A stretch of 33,040 nucleotides of DNA, taken from the NCBI RefSeq assembly GCF_014836555.1, contig NZ_JACSQQ010000011.1, positions 45,865 through 78,904 of the forward strand, in the 5' to 3' direction. This document shows, in pieces, positions 1 to 8,955 of the stretch. The notes beneath the pieces are model-generated. The model did not search any database. It was not told the DNA's origin and worked only from the letters and a program-made list of their open reading frames with translations. The DNA is from Oerskovia rustica (GTDB lineage: Bacteria > Actinomycetota > Actinomycetes > Actinomycetales > Cellulomonadaceae). Numbering within the stretch: position 1 is the first letter of the stretch; each line of letters starts with the position of its first letter. Made by a program: the position numbers and the translations under genes.

Positions 1-26
1 GCGGGGGCCCCCACGCCCCTCAGGGC

Positions 27-2069
27 TCAGTCCTCCGAGCCCGCCGGCTTCGCCAGACCCGACGCGATGAGCGTCATGACGGACGAGTCCGCGAGCGTCG
101 TCGCGTCCCCGACCGCGCGGTTCTCGGCGACGTCGCGCAGCAGGCGGCGCATGATCTTGCCGGACCGCGTCTTGGGCAGCTCGGGGACCACGAGGATCTT
201 GCGGGGCTTCGCGATGGGCCCGATCTCCTTGGCCACGTGGTTGCGCAGCTCGAGCTCGACCGCGGCGGCCCCCTCCGGGTCCGCCGCACGGGCCGCGTGC
301 TCGCCGCGCAGGATGACGAACGCGACGACGGCCTGCCCGGTCAGCTCGTCCGTGGCGCCCACGACCGCGGCCTCGGCGACGAGCGGGTTCGAGACCAGCG
401 CGGACTCGATCTCCGTGGTCGACAGGCGGTGGCCCGAGACGTTCATGACGTCGTCGACACGGCCGAGGAGCCAGATGTCGCCGTCCTCGTCCTTCTTGGC
501 GCCGTCGCCCGCGAAGTAGATGCCCTGGAAGCGGGACCAGTAGGTGTCCTTGAAGCGCTCGAGGTCTCCCCAGATGCCGCGCAGCATGGACGGCCACGGC
601 TCCGACAGGACGAGGTAGCCGCCGCCACCGTTCGGGACGGGCTGCGCGTTGTCGTCGACGACGTCCGCGACGATGCCCGGCAGCGGGACCTGGGCCGAGC
701 CCGGCTTGGTCGCCGTGACGCCCGGCAGAGGCGAGATCATGATCGCGCCGGTCTCGGTCTGCCACCACGTGTCGACGATCGGGGCCTTGTCGCCGCCGAT
801 GACGCGGCGGTACCACATCCAGGCCTCGGGGTTGATGGACTCTCCGACGGAGCCCAGGACGCGCAGGCTCGTGAGGTCGTACTTGTTCGGGATCTCCTCG
901 CCCCACTTCATGCAGGCGCGGATCGCGGTGGGGGCCGTGTAGAAGATCGAGACCTTGTACTTCTCGATGATCTCCCACCAGCGGCCCTGGTGCGGGGAGT
1001 CGGGCGTGCCCTCGTAGATGACCTGGGTCGCGCCGTTGAGCAGCGGTCCGTACGTCACGTAGGAGTGACCCGTGACCCAGCCGATGTCCGCGGTGCACCA
1101 GTAGACGTCGGTCTCGGCCTTGAGGTCGAACACGTTCTTGTGCGTGTACGACGCCTGCGTCAGGTAGCCGCCCGTCGTGTGCAGGATGCCCTTGGGCTTC
1201 CCGGTGGTGCCGGACGTGTAGAGGATGAACAGCGGGTGTTCGGCCTCGACCCACACGGGCGTGTGCTGGACGTCGGCCGCCTCGAGGGCGTCGTGCCACC
1301 AGACGTCGCGTCCCTCGGTCCACTCCACGTCCTGCTCGGTGCGCCGCACCACCAGGACGTGCTGGACCGTCGTGGCCTCGGCGCCCTCCTTGGGTGCGAG
1401 GGCCTCGTCGACCGCGGGCTTGAGGGCCGACGCGGCACCACGGCGGTAGCCGCCGTCCGCGGTGATGACGACCTTGGCCTCGGCGTCCGCGATGCGGCTG
1501 CGCAGCGCGTCGGCCGAGAACCCGCCGAAGACCACGGAGTGCGGGGCGCCGATGCGGGCGCAGGCCAGCATCGCGACGACGGCCTCGACGATCATGGGCA
1601 GGTAGATGACGACACGGTCGCCCGTGGTCACGCCGAGAGCGCCCAGGGCGTTGGCCGCGCGCGAGACCTCGCGCTGCAGGTCCGCGTAGGTGACGGTGCG
1701 GGTGTCGCCCGGCTCGCCCTCGAAGTGGATCGCGACGCGGTCGCCGTTGCCCGCCTCGACGTGACGGTCCACCGCGTTGTACGCCGCGTTGAGGGTGCCG
1801 TCGGCGAACCAGCGGGCGACCGGGGCGTTCGACCAGTCGAGCGTCTCGGTGAACGGGGTCCTCCACGACACGAGGTCGGTGGCCTGGCGTGCCCAGAACG
1901 CGAGACGGTCTGCCTCGGCCTCCTCGTACAGCGAGGCCTGGGCGTTGGCCTGGGCGGCGAACTCGGGGCTGGGCGGGAAGCTGCGCTCCTCGTGGAGGAG
2001 GTTCTCCAGACCCGGCGACTCGGGCTGCCCGTCGACCTGGTTCTCGGTGGTGGTCACATTCTCAGGCAC
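27..2069 (-). CDS. acs: acetyl-coenzyme A synthetase
   Basis: AMP-forming acetate--CoA ligase: acetate + ATP + CoA to acetyl-CoA through acetyl-AMP, a cytosolic entry point for acetate. The 680-residue product is normal for the family. Visible motifs are the adenylate-binding P-loop [11 protein letters not shown] (284-294), WWQTETG (435-441) and the C-terminal [11 protein letters not shown] (632-642), whose Lys638 is the catalytic lysine that is acetylated in this family. I chose GTG at 2069 ([10 protein letters not shown]...) because GGAGG lies 5 nt upstream; the frame stays open to about 2378, but that extension is arginine/proline-rich and unlike Acs. It is transcribed away from the malic enzyme gene, with a CRP/GlxR-like site about 140 nt upstream. 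The sequence after the stop is cut by the window edge. Confidence 0.97.
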   Translation of the reverse strand: MPENVTTTENQVDGQPESPGLENLLHEERSFPPSPEFAAQANAQASLYEEAEADRLAFWARQATDLVSWRTPFTETLDWSNAPVARWFADGTLNAAYNAVDRHVEAGNGDRVAIHFEGEPGDTRTVTYADLQREVSRAANALGALGVTTGDRVVIYLPMIVEAVVAMLACARIGAPHSVVFGGFSADALRSRIADAEAKVVITADGGYRRGAASALKPAVDEALAPKEGAEATTVQHVLVVRRTEQDVEWTEGRDVWWHDALEAADVQHTPVWVEAEHPLFILYTSGTTGKPKGILHTTGGYLTQASYTHKNVFDLKAETDVYWCTADIGWVTGHSYVTYGPLLNGATQVIYEGTPDSPHQGRWWEIIEKYKVSIFYTAPTAIRACMKWGEEIPNKYDLTSLRVLGSVGESINPEAWMWYRRVIGGDKAPIVDTWWQTETGAIMISPLPGVTATKPGSAQVPLPGIVADVVDDNAQPVPNGGGGYLVLSEPWPSMLRGIWGDLERFKDTYWSRFQGIYFAGDGAKKDEDGDIWLLGRVDDVMNVSGHRLSTTEIESALVSNPLVAEAAVVGATDELTGQAVVAFVILRGEHAARAADPEGAAAVELELRNHVAKEIGPIAKPRKILVVPELPKTRSGKIMRRLLRDVAENRAVGDATTLADSSVMTLIASGLAKPAGSED

Positions 2070-2193
2070 TCTTACCTCCGGTGCGCATCGACTCTGGTGC
2101 GGGGCTCGTGACGTGAGATCCCCTCCGCCCGCGAGGCGGCGGAAGGGTGCGAGACACGTCGAGCGACGGGGCCTGTCCTGCCCCGACTGGGCG

Positions 2194-2224
2194 AGTCTAG
2201 ACCCCATCGGGTGACCGGGGTCAC
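2194..2224 (-). promoter_or_regulatory. acs promoter with CRP/GlxR-type operator
   Basis: At 2211-2224 lies GTGACCGGGGTCAC, a perfect GTGA-N6-TCAC core as bound by actinobacterial CRP/GlxR proteins. On the minus strand a -10-like TAGACT (2199-2194) follows; the matching -35 position overlaps the operator. The predicted transcript would have about 115 nt of leader before the acs start. acs is a known CRP/GlxR target in several bacteria, so position and target agree. Transcription start and mode of action (activation or repression) are inferred. Confidence 0.6.
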
Positions 2225-2323
2225 TGTTTCTCGAAATGGGAGAAGGTGCTGACAAAAGCCCACAAGTCGTCGCACTCGTGTCCGCCCTGCGGGAACCGCC
2301 ACGGGAGGAAGGGCATCGGGCCA

Positions 2324-2386
2324 CGCCGAGTGTGCACCTCGGGCTGTCCCCAGGCGCGAGCAAGAGCCCGAACTGCACACTCGGCG
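2324..2386. repeat. long inverted repeat, probable terminator of the malic enzyme gene
   Basis: Two 22-nt arms (2324-2345 and 2365-2386) are complementary at 20 positions and separated by 19 nt. The arm core is CGCCGAGTGTGCA and the other side reads TGCACACTCGGCG. It starts 26 nt beyond the malic enzyme stop codon, a good place for a terminator, but has no T-tract. The arm pattern GAGTG-N5-TTCGG recurs in the inverted repeat at 14541-14597. Confidence 0.75.
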
Positions 2387-2411
2387 AGCGGGCCCGTGTC
2401 GACGCGTGCCG

Positions 2412-3815
<1,404 letters not shown>

Positions 3816-3821
3816 GGAGCC

Positions 3822-3827
3822 AGGGTA
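3822..3827 (-). promoter_or_regulatory. -10 hexamer of a leaderless malic enzyme promoter
   Basis: TACCCT (minus strand) fits TAnnnT and ends 6 nt before ATG 3815, placing the transcription start at or next to the start codon. No Shine-Dalgarno is present. No clear -35 is visible. Confidence 0.5.
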
Positions 3828-4165
3828 TTCGGCGCGGGGCCCGGACACGGGAACGGCGCCCCCGGAGGGACGCCGTGCTCGCCAGCGGGGCGAGGGTTAA
3901 CAAGCGTGCTGCGAGGGTAGGTGCTGCAACGGGTCAAGCCCGGTCAGCCAGTCCTATGCGTGGACTTCTCGCGCGTGGGTTCCGCCCGCCCCTGGTGCTG
4001 TTGTCCCTCTTTGATACGCCTGCCCCCGGTGCCGCGCAAGGGGTGGGGAGCGGATCGCGGGAACCTCCACGAGGTGTTCGATCCCGAGCCGGGAGGACCC
4101 GGACAACGAGGACTCGGTTCGAACGCCGACGCCGTCGGGCGCCCCGCGCGACGCCCGGTGGTGAG

Positions 4166-4202
4166 CGGGTCTCGCGACCCGTGCTCCGCCGTCGGGCACG
4201 GG
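4166..4202 (-). terminator. two overlapping hairpins after the HAD gene
   Basis: CGGGTC/GACCCG (4166-4171 with 4176-4181) forms a 6-bp stem with a 4-nt loop. CCCGTGC/GCACGGG (4178-4184 with 4196-4202) forms a 7-bp stem. They share 4178-4181 and so cannot form together. The second starts 4 nt past the HAD stop codon. There is no T-tract; a terminator or 3'-end stabiliser is the likely role. Confidence 0.45.
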
Positions 4203-4206
4203 CTTC

Positions 4207-5082
4207 CTACGCGGCGGTGCCCTCCTGCGCCGCGCCGCCCGAGCGCCCGCGCACGGCCCGCCACACGAGCCACGCGACGACCACGGCCGTCACGGCGCCG
4301 CCGACCACGGCCGCGGTGCGCGGCGGGGAGAGCTGGGTGCGCAGCGTGACGGGGCGCGTGAAGGTGAGGGTGCCCCAGCCGCTCTCGCCCGCGAGGCGAC
4401 GCAGGGTGCGGTCGGGGTTGACCGCGAACCCGTGCCCGACCTCGGCGAGCATGGGCGCGTCCGTGATCGAGTCCGAGTACGCGTAGGACGCGTCGAGGTC
4501 GTAGCCGTGCACCTCGGCGAGCTCACGGATCGCGATGGCCTTGTTCTCGCCGTACGCGTAGAAGTCGATCTCGCCCGTGTACCGTCCGTCGACGATCTCC
4601 ATGCGGGTCGCGACGTAGTGGTCGGCGCCCAGGACCGCGGCGATGGGCTCGACGACCTCCGACCCCGAGGCGGACACGATCACGACGTCGTGGCCCCGGT
4701 CGTGGTGGCTCACGATGAGGTCGACGGCCTCCGCGTACACGACCGGGTCGATGTACTCGTGCAGCGTCTCCTCGACGATCTGGGACACGGTCCGCACGTC
4801 CCAGCCCGTCACGAGCGCGCTCAGGTGCGCGCGCATGCGCTCGGTCTGGTCGGCGTCCGCTCCGCCCACCATGTAGAGGAAGTGCGCGTAGGCGCTGCGC
4901 AGCACGTCGCCGCGGCTGATGAGCCCGCCCGCGTAGAAGGGCTTGGAGAAGGCCGCGGTCGACGACGTCGCGATGATCGTCTTGTCCAGGTCGAAGAACG
5001 CGGCGACCTTCCGCGGGCGCCCCTCGCGGGCGCCGGTCGTGGGGCGGTGGCCGGGCTGCGGTGAGTCCTGGGGATGGGTCAC
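4207..5082 (-). CDS. HAD-IB family phosphatase with C-terminal membrane anchor
   Basis: Haloacid dehalogenase superfamily hydrolase of subfamily IB (SerB-like), 291 residues. The nucleophile motif is FFDLDKTI (29-36; Asp31 nucleophile, Asp33 acid/base). Motif II is seen as VIVSASGSEV, and the Mg-binding motif is YSDSITDAPML. The last 36 residues contain one hydrophobic helix (about 256-276, AAVVGGAVTAVVVAWLVW) followed by a basic tail, so the enzyme domain is probably tethered to the inner face of the membrane. Family members next to actinobacterial Tad loci (the Rv3661 type) are annotated as phosphoserine-phosphatase-like, but the substrate is unknown. The GTG start at 5082 has no Shine-Dalgarno; the -10-like TAGGCT ends 6 nt upstream. 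Confidence 0.9.
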   Translation of the reverse strand: MTHPQDSPQPGHRPTTGAREGRPRKVAAFFDLDKTIIATSSTAAFSKPFYAGGLISRGDVLRSAYAHFLYMVGGADADQTERMRAHLSALVTGWDVRTVSQIVEETLHEYIDPVVYAEAVDLIVSHHDRGHDVVIVSASGSEVVEPIAAVLGADHYVATRMEIVDGRYTGEIDFYAYGENKAIAIRELAEVHGYDLDASYAYSDSITDAPMLAEVGHGFAVNPDRTLRRLAGESGWGTLTFTRPVTLRTQLSPPRTAAVVGGAVTAVVVAWLVWRAVRGRSGGAAQEGTAA

Positions 5083-5088
5083 CCGGCG

Positions 5089-5094
5089 AGCCTA
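5089..5094 (-). promoter_or_regulatory. -10 hexamer of a leaderless HAD gene promoter
   Basis: TAGGCT on the minus strand ends 6 nt before GTG 5082. The arrangement is the same as before the malic enzyme, apeB and rlmC genes. No clear -35. Confidence 0.5.
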
Positions 5095-5223
5095 GCCGCA
5101 ACCGGCGACCGGTGGGGCGGAATGTCCCGGTTCCAGGGTGGTCCCGAGGTGAGCGGATGTCGTGCGCACCGGGGCGCGGTACGTTCGCCGTGGACGGCTC
5201 CGCGGCACCGAGGCCGCGTCGCC

Positions 5224-5239
5224 GGTCACCCCTGTGACC
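5224..5239. promoter_or_regulatory. inverted repeat before the cNMP/TrxR-like gene
   Basis: GGTCAC-CCCT-GTGACC, a perfect 6-bp inverted repeat with a 4-nt spacer, lies about 10 nt before the Shine-Dalgarno GGAGG. It uses the same half-site (GTGACC) as the acs operator, but in opposite orientation and spacing, so it is not a standard CRP site. It could be an operator or a leader hairpin. Confidence 0.35.
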
Positions 5240-5258
5240 CGGCCCGCTGGAGGCACGC

Positions 5259-6884
5259 ATGATCACGCTCGCCGAGCTCCGCGCCGTCTCGATGTTCGAG
5301 CCACTGCCGCCCGAGCCGCTCGAGTTCCTCGTGGGCGCGGTCGAGGACATCCGCCTCCTGCCGGGGGAGTACTTCGCGCACGAGGGCGACGAGAGGGCGT
5401 TCTTCGTCGTGATCGAGGGCAGGGCCGAGATCACCAAGATGGTGGGTGGCACCGAGCGCGTGATCGGGGTGCGCACCCCCGGCATGTTCTTCGGCGAGGT
5501 CCCCATGACGTTGAGCACGGCGTTCCCCGCGAGCGGGCGGGCGACCGAGGCGTCCCGCATCATCAAGCTCGAGGCCGCCGTCTTCTACACCCTCGCGGCC
5601 ATGGCGCCCTCCGTGCCGGACCACGTGGCGAGCCTCGCCCGCTCCTACCTCGACGCGCTCCAGGCGCACGCGTCGGAGAAGCCCGTCGCGGAGGCGTGCG
5701 TGATCGGCCCGCGGTTCGACGCGCGGGTCCGGGACCTCGCGACGTTCCTGACGCGCAACCACGTCCCGTTCGACCGGGTCGTGGTCGAGCCGGCGGACGA
5801 GCCCGACGGCCTCGCGCACCCCGTGCTCGAGCTCCGGGACGGGTCCCGGCTCGCCGACCCCGCGATGAGGGACGTCGCCCGCGCGGTGGGGCTCGCCGTC
5901 GAACCGGCGCACGACGAGTACGACGTCGTCATCCTGGGGGCCGGTCCCGCAGGGCTGACCGCGGCGGTCAACGCGGCCGCCGAGGGGCTGCGCACGCTCG
6001 TCGTCGAGAGCCTGGCCCCGGGCGGCCAGGCCGGGACCTCGACCCGCATCGAGAACTACACGGGCTTCCCGTACGGCATCTCGGGGGGCGACCTCGCGAG
6101 CCGCGCCCTCACCCAGGCGCAGCGCCTCGGGGCGGAGATCGTCGTGACGCGCACGGTCGGCGCGATCGACCCGGGCGCGCACCAGGTCGTCCTCGACGGC
6201 GGCGACACGCTCGTCGCTCCCGTGGTGATCGTCGCGACGGGCGTCGAGTGGCGCTCGCTCGCCCTGGCGTCGGTCGACCGCTTCCTCGGCAACGGCGTGT
6301 ACTACGGGGCCGCGCGCAGCGACGCCGCGCTCGCGCAGGGGCAGGACGTCTGCATCGTCGGGGCGGGGAACTCCGCGGGGCAGGCAGCGATCTTCTTCTC
6401 GCGGCACGCCCGGTCGGTCACGATGCTCGTGCGCGGGCCGTCCCTCGGGGCGAGCATGTCGCGATACCTGATCGACCAGATCGCCGCGAACCCCGGCATC
6501 CGCGTCGAGACGCGGCACCAGATCACCGACCTGCACGGCGACGGGGCCCTCGGGTCCCTCGACGTGCTGGACTCCGCGACGGGGACCACGACCCGGCGCG
6601 CGCTGCCCGTCGTGTTCGTCATGATCGGCGCCGACGCGGTCACGGGCTGGCTCCCGCCCGAGGTCGCGCGCGACACGCACGGGTTCGTCCTCACGGGCGG
6701 GGACGCGGCGGCCGCGCCGGGGTGGACGGCCGACCGGCGACCGTTCGCGCTCGAGACGAGCGCTCCAGGGGTCTTCGCGATCGGCGACGTGCGCTCGGGC
6801 TCGGTCAAGCGCGTCGCGGCGGGGGTCGGCGAGGGCGGAATGGCGATCGCGTACGCGCACCAGTACCTCGCGCTCGAGCGCTGA
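5259..6884 (+). CDS. cNMP-binding / thioredoxin-fold / thioredoxin-reductase-like fusion
   Basis: A 541-residue three-part protein. Residues 8-125 form a CRP-type cyclic-nucleotide-binding beta-roll (PGEYFAHEGDERAFFVVIEG..., FFGEVPM), without the helix-turn-helix. Residues 143-210 look like a glutaredoxin/thioredoxin-like module lacking CxxC. Residues 220-541 form a thioredoxin-reductase-type flavoprotein with FAD site GAGPAG (227-232), NAD(P)H site GAGNSAG (368-374) and FAD motif FAIGDVR (506-512). Where thioredoxin reductase has CATC, this protein has GAAR (350-353), so both redox cysteines are missing and it cannot reduce thioredoxin by the usual route. Fusions of this type are annotated in databases as cNMP-binding FAD oxidoreductases; the reaction is unknown. 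ATG 5259 has GGAGG 6 nt upstream. The CpaE-like gene starts 143 nt downstream. Confidence 0.9.
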   Translation: MITLAELRAVSMFEPLPPEPLEFLVGAVEDIRLLPGEYFAHEGDERAFFVVIEGRAEITKMVGGTERVIGVRTPGMFFGEVPMTLSTAFPASGRATEASRIIKLEAAVFYTLAAMAPSVPDHVASLARSYLDALQAHASEKPVAEACVIGPRFDARVRDLATFLTRNHVPFDRVVVEPADEPDGLAHPVLELRDGSRLADPAMRDVARAVGLAVEPAHDEYDVVILGAGPAGLTAAVNAAAEGLRTLVVESLAPGGQAGTSTRIENYTGFPYGISGGDLASRALTQAQRLGAEIVVTRTVGAIDPGAHQVVLDGGDTLVAPVVIVATGVEWRSLALASVDRFLGNGVYYGAARSDAALAQGQDVCIVGAGNSAGQAAIFFSRHARSVTMLVRGPSLGASMSRYLIDQIAANPGIRVETRHQITDLHGDGALGSLDVLDSATGTTTRRALPVVFVMIGADAVTGWLPPEVARDTHGFVLTGGDAAAAPGWTADRRPFALETSAPGVFAIGDVRSGSVKRVAAGVGEGGMAIAYAHQYLALER

Positions 6885-6908
6885 GTCCGGGGCGTCCCGC
6901 GCGGTCGA

Positions 6909-6942
6909 CCACAGGTGCCGCGCGGCCCGGGTTTTCCACAGG
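6909..6942. promoter_or_regulatory. CCACAGG motif pair upstream of the Tad operon
   Basis: CCACAGG at 6909-6915 and TTTTCCACAGG at 6932-6942. The second resembles a DnaA box (TT-W-TCCACA). The same TCCACAG word occurs twice before the second half of the Tad locus (13452, 13479). The role is unknown; a shared regulator site is an inference. Confidence 0.35.
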
Positions 6943-6989
6943 TCCGACGACGCAGCCCCCACGTACCGGCTTCTCGCCCCAGGATGGAC

Positions 6990-7009
6990 CCGGCCCGGTC
7001 CCGGGCCGG
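6990..7009 (+). promoter_or_regulatory. stem-loop in the Tad operon leader
   Basis: CCGGCCCGG-TC-CCGGGCCGG gives perfect 9-nt arms around a 2-nt centre. It ends only a few bases before the purine-rich Shine-Dalgarno (near 7014-7020) of the CpaE-like gene, so it could affect translation or mark a 5' end. Confidence 0.45.
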
Positions 7010-7027
7010 CGACAGGGGGGAACGTCC

Positions 7028-7801
7028 ATGGGCAGGGCAGTGGCAGCCGTGGTGGGTGCGATCGGCGCACGTGGCGGGGCAGGGACGAGCACGGTGACAG
7101 CGGCGCTCGCGGACGGGCTGCGGCGGGCAGGACGGCGCACCGTGCTCGTGGACCTCGAGACACGAGGCGGCGGGATCGACGTGCTGCTCGGCATCGACCA
7201 CCGGGACGGGCCCCGCTGGTCCGACCTGCGCGACGCGCGCGGCGCCGTCGACGGTCCCGCGCTCGCCGGGCTCCTGCCCACGTGGCGGCACGTACCGGTC
7301 CTCAGCGCGCACCGCGCCGACCCCGTGATCCTCGACGACGGCGTGGTCGTGGACGTCTGCTCGGCCCTCGCCGACGCGTGCGACGTCCTCGTCCTCGACC
7401 TGCCGCGCTCGGTGCTGGACGGGGACGGGGCCGACTCCGCCGGCACCGGGAACGCGGCCCTCGTGGGGGCCTGCGACACGCTCCTCCTCGTGACCCCGCT
7501 CGACCTGCCGTCGGTCGCCGGGGCCGTCGCGACCGCGGCGCTCGCGACCCGGCACGGCGCCGGGCGCGCCCTGCGCCTCGTGGCACGGCGACCCGCACCC
7601 GGGCGCCTCGACCCGTGGGACGTGAGCGACGTCGTCGGGCTGCCGCTCGCCGCGGTCGTCCCCTGGGACCGTGGGCACGCCGCGCGTGTCGAGCGCGGCG
7701 AGGGACCCGACGTCCGGGCCCGGCGACCCCTCGGCCGTGCCGGGAGCGAGCTGGCCGTCGCGGTCGGTGGGGCCGGCGTCGCGTCGCGGGGCGCCGCGTG
7801 A
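7028..7801 (+). CDS. CpaE/Ssd-like MinD-family ATPase of the Tad locus
   Basis: First gene of the Tad operon, 257 residues, matching the actinobacterial CpaE-like family (TIGR03815; M. tuberculosis Rv3660c type). In Caulobacter CpaE places the pilus machine; the mycobacterial relative has been linked to septum-site control. The deviant Walker A is ARGGAGTSTV (14-23): both lysines of the MinD/ParA signature (K-G-G-x-G-K-T) are replaced, by Arg15 and Thr20. The switch region VDLETRGGGIDVLLG (41-55) and the strand DVLVLDLPR are present. The N-terminal receiver-like domain of the longer relatives is missing; the frame upstream runs into the preceding gene in another frame. ATG 7028 is preceded by a GGGGGGA Shine-Dalgarno. 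The stop overlaps the tadA start (GTGA). Confidence 0.88.
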   Translation: MGRAVAAVVGAIGARGGAGTSTVTAALADGLRRAGRRTVLVDLETRGGGIDVLLGIDHRDGPRWSDLRDARGAVDGPALAGLLPTWRHVPVLSAHRADPVILDDGVVVDVCSALADACDVLVLDLPRSVLDGDGADSAGTGNAALVGACDTLLLVTPLDLPSVAGAVATAALATRHGAGRALRLVARRPAPGRLDPWDVSDVVGLPLAAVVPWDRGHAARVERGEGPDVRARRPLGRAGSELAVAVGGAGVASRGAA

Positions 7802-8955
7802 CCGGCGCCGCGCTCGACGACGCCCTGCTCGCCGAGGTGCGCGGGCAGCTCGTCGGGGGCGCCCCGGCAGACGACGCCCAGCTCCACGCGGCCCTGCGCG
7901 GCTCGGGCCGGGTGCTCGGCAGCACCGCGCTCGCGGACCTGACCCGGCGCGCCCGCGCCGAGCTCTACGGTGCCGGGCCGCTCCAGCCCCTGCTCGACGA
8001 CCCCGAGGTCACCGACGTCCTCGTCAACTCACCCGCGGAGGTGTGGGTCGACCGTGGTGCGGGGCTCGAACGGGTCCCTCTGCACCTGGGGAGCCCCGCA
8101 CAGGTGCGGGCGCTCGCGGTCCGGCTGGCCGCCGCAGGCGGGCAGCGGCTCGACGACGCGAGCCCGCTCGTCGACGCCCGGCTGCCAGACGGCACGCGCC
8201 TGCACGCCGCGATCGCGCCCGTGTGTGAGTCCGGGGCCGTGATCTCGCTGCGCGTGCTCCGCTCCCGGGCTTTCACGCTCGACGAGCTCGTCGACTCAGG
8301 AGGCCTGCACCGGTGCTGGGCGCCCGTGCTCCGACGCCTCGTGACGGAACGCGCCAACATGCTCGTCTCGGGCGGCACGGGAACGGGCAAGACGACCCTG
8401 CTCGCGGCGCTCCTGTCCCTCGTCCCCGGGCACGAACGGATCGTGTGCGTCGAGGAGGCCCGCGAGCTCGTGCCCGACCACCCGCACGTGGTACCCCTCA
8501 CCGCCCGACGCCCTAACGTCGAGGGGGCCGGTGCCGTCGACCTCGCCGACCTGGTCCGCAACGCGCTGCGCATGCGACCCGACCGCATCGTCCTGGGCGA
8601 GTGCCGCGGCGCCGAGGTCCGTGAGGTCCTCATGGCGCTCAACACGGGGCACGACGGCGGCCTCGCCACGATCCACGCCAACGCGGCGGCCGTGGTCCCC
8701 GCACGCCTCGAGGCGCTCGCCGCGCTCGCGGGCATGCCGCGCGAGGCCGTCGCGGCCCAGGCCGCCGGTGCGCTCGACGTGGTCCTGCACCTGCGGCGGT
8801 CCGGGCGGGTGCGGTACCTCGCCGAGATCGGGGTCGTGCGGCGCGACGCCCGCGGAGAGCTCGTGGTCGACCCCGTCGCGACCTGGGACCGCGAGCAGGA
8901 CCCGGTCTACGGGGCCGGGTGGGACGCGTTCGTCGACCGGTGGGGCGGGGCGTGA
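7798..8955 (+). CDS. tadA: TadA/CpaF-family secretion ATPase
   Basis: Type II/IV secretion hexameric ATPase (TIGR03819-like) that powers Tad pilus assembly at the cytoplasmic face. In the 385 residues: N-terminal domain with YGAGPLQPLLDDPEVTDVLVN (57-77), Walker A GGTGTGKTT (192-200), Asp box around CVEEARELV (217-225), Walker B VLGECRG (265-271, Glu268) and His box TGHDGGLATIHAN (283-295). The catalytic set is complete. It starts at GTG 7798, overlapping the stop of the CpaE-like gene by 4 nt, and its stop overlaps the tadB start in the same way, so the four genes are translationally coupled. Partner proteins are TadB and TadC directly downstream. Confidence 0.96.
   Translation: MTGAALDDALLAEVRGQLVGGAPADDAQLHAALRGSGRVLGSTALADLTRRARAELYGAGPLQPLLDDPEVTDVLVNSPAEVWVDRGAGLERVPLHLGSPAQVRALAVRLAAAGGQRLDDASPLVDARLPDGTRLHAAIAPVCESGAVISLRVLRSRAFTLDELVDSGGLHRCWAPVLRRLVTERANMLVSGGTGTGKTTLLAALLSLVPGHERIVCVEEARELVPDHPHVVPLTARRPNVEGAGAVDLADLVRNALRMRPDRIVLGECRGAEVREVLMALNTGHDGGLATIHANAAAVVPARLEALAALAGMPREAVAAQAAGALDVVLHLRRSGRVRYLAEIGVVRRDARGELVVDPVATWDREQDPVYGAGWDAFVDRWGGA

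Larger units (their letters stand above)
2070..2411. other. acs/malic enzyme intergenic region
   Basis: This 342-nt gap between two minus-strand genes holds, from right to left, the long inverted repeat just after the malic enzyme stop (2324-2386), the acs operator/promoter (2194-2224), an untranslated leader containing a short CCGCC/GGCGG stem near 2126-2143, and the acs Shine-Dalgarno. I see no credible small gene. Confidence 0.6.
3816..4206. other. 391-nt gap between HAD phosphatase and malic enzyme genes
   Basis: At the left end is the leaderless malic enzyme promoter; at the right end (4166-4202) is the hairpin pair after the HAD gene. Between them I see no gene with family resemblance; open frames here are GC-driven and arginine/proline-rich. 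Two GTTCGA-type strings (4076-4084 and 4117-4124) resemble a tRNA T-loop but are not flanked by complementary stems. A TTGACC string occurs on the minus strand near 3936 without a properly spaced -10. An unrecognised small RNA is possible but unsupported. Confidence 0.4.

Noticed and set aside
1-26. GGGGGCCCCC palindrome after acs as a complete terminator
   Set aside because: The element is cut by the window edge, so its extent cannot be judged.
237-2111. 624-residue open frame on the plus strand opposite acs
   Set aside because: It is the antisense shadow of acs in GC-rich DNA, with Val/Arg/Asp-rich composition and no family motif.
2070-2378. N-terminal extension of acs to 2378
   Set aside because: It would be arginine-rich and span the promoter and operator; GTG 2069 has a good Shine-Dalgarno and a normal Acs length.
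4076-4124. GTTCGA strings suggesting a tRNA T-loop
   Set aside because: Flanking bases do not form a 5-bp T-stem in either orientation, and no acceptor or anticodon stem can be placed.
6932-6940. DnaA box as evidence of a replication origin
   Set aside because: Only one near-match is seen; there is no dnaA/dnaN context and no A/T-rich unwinding region.
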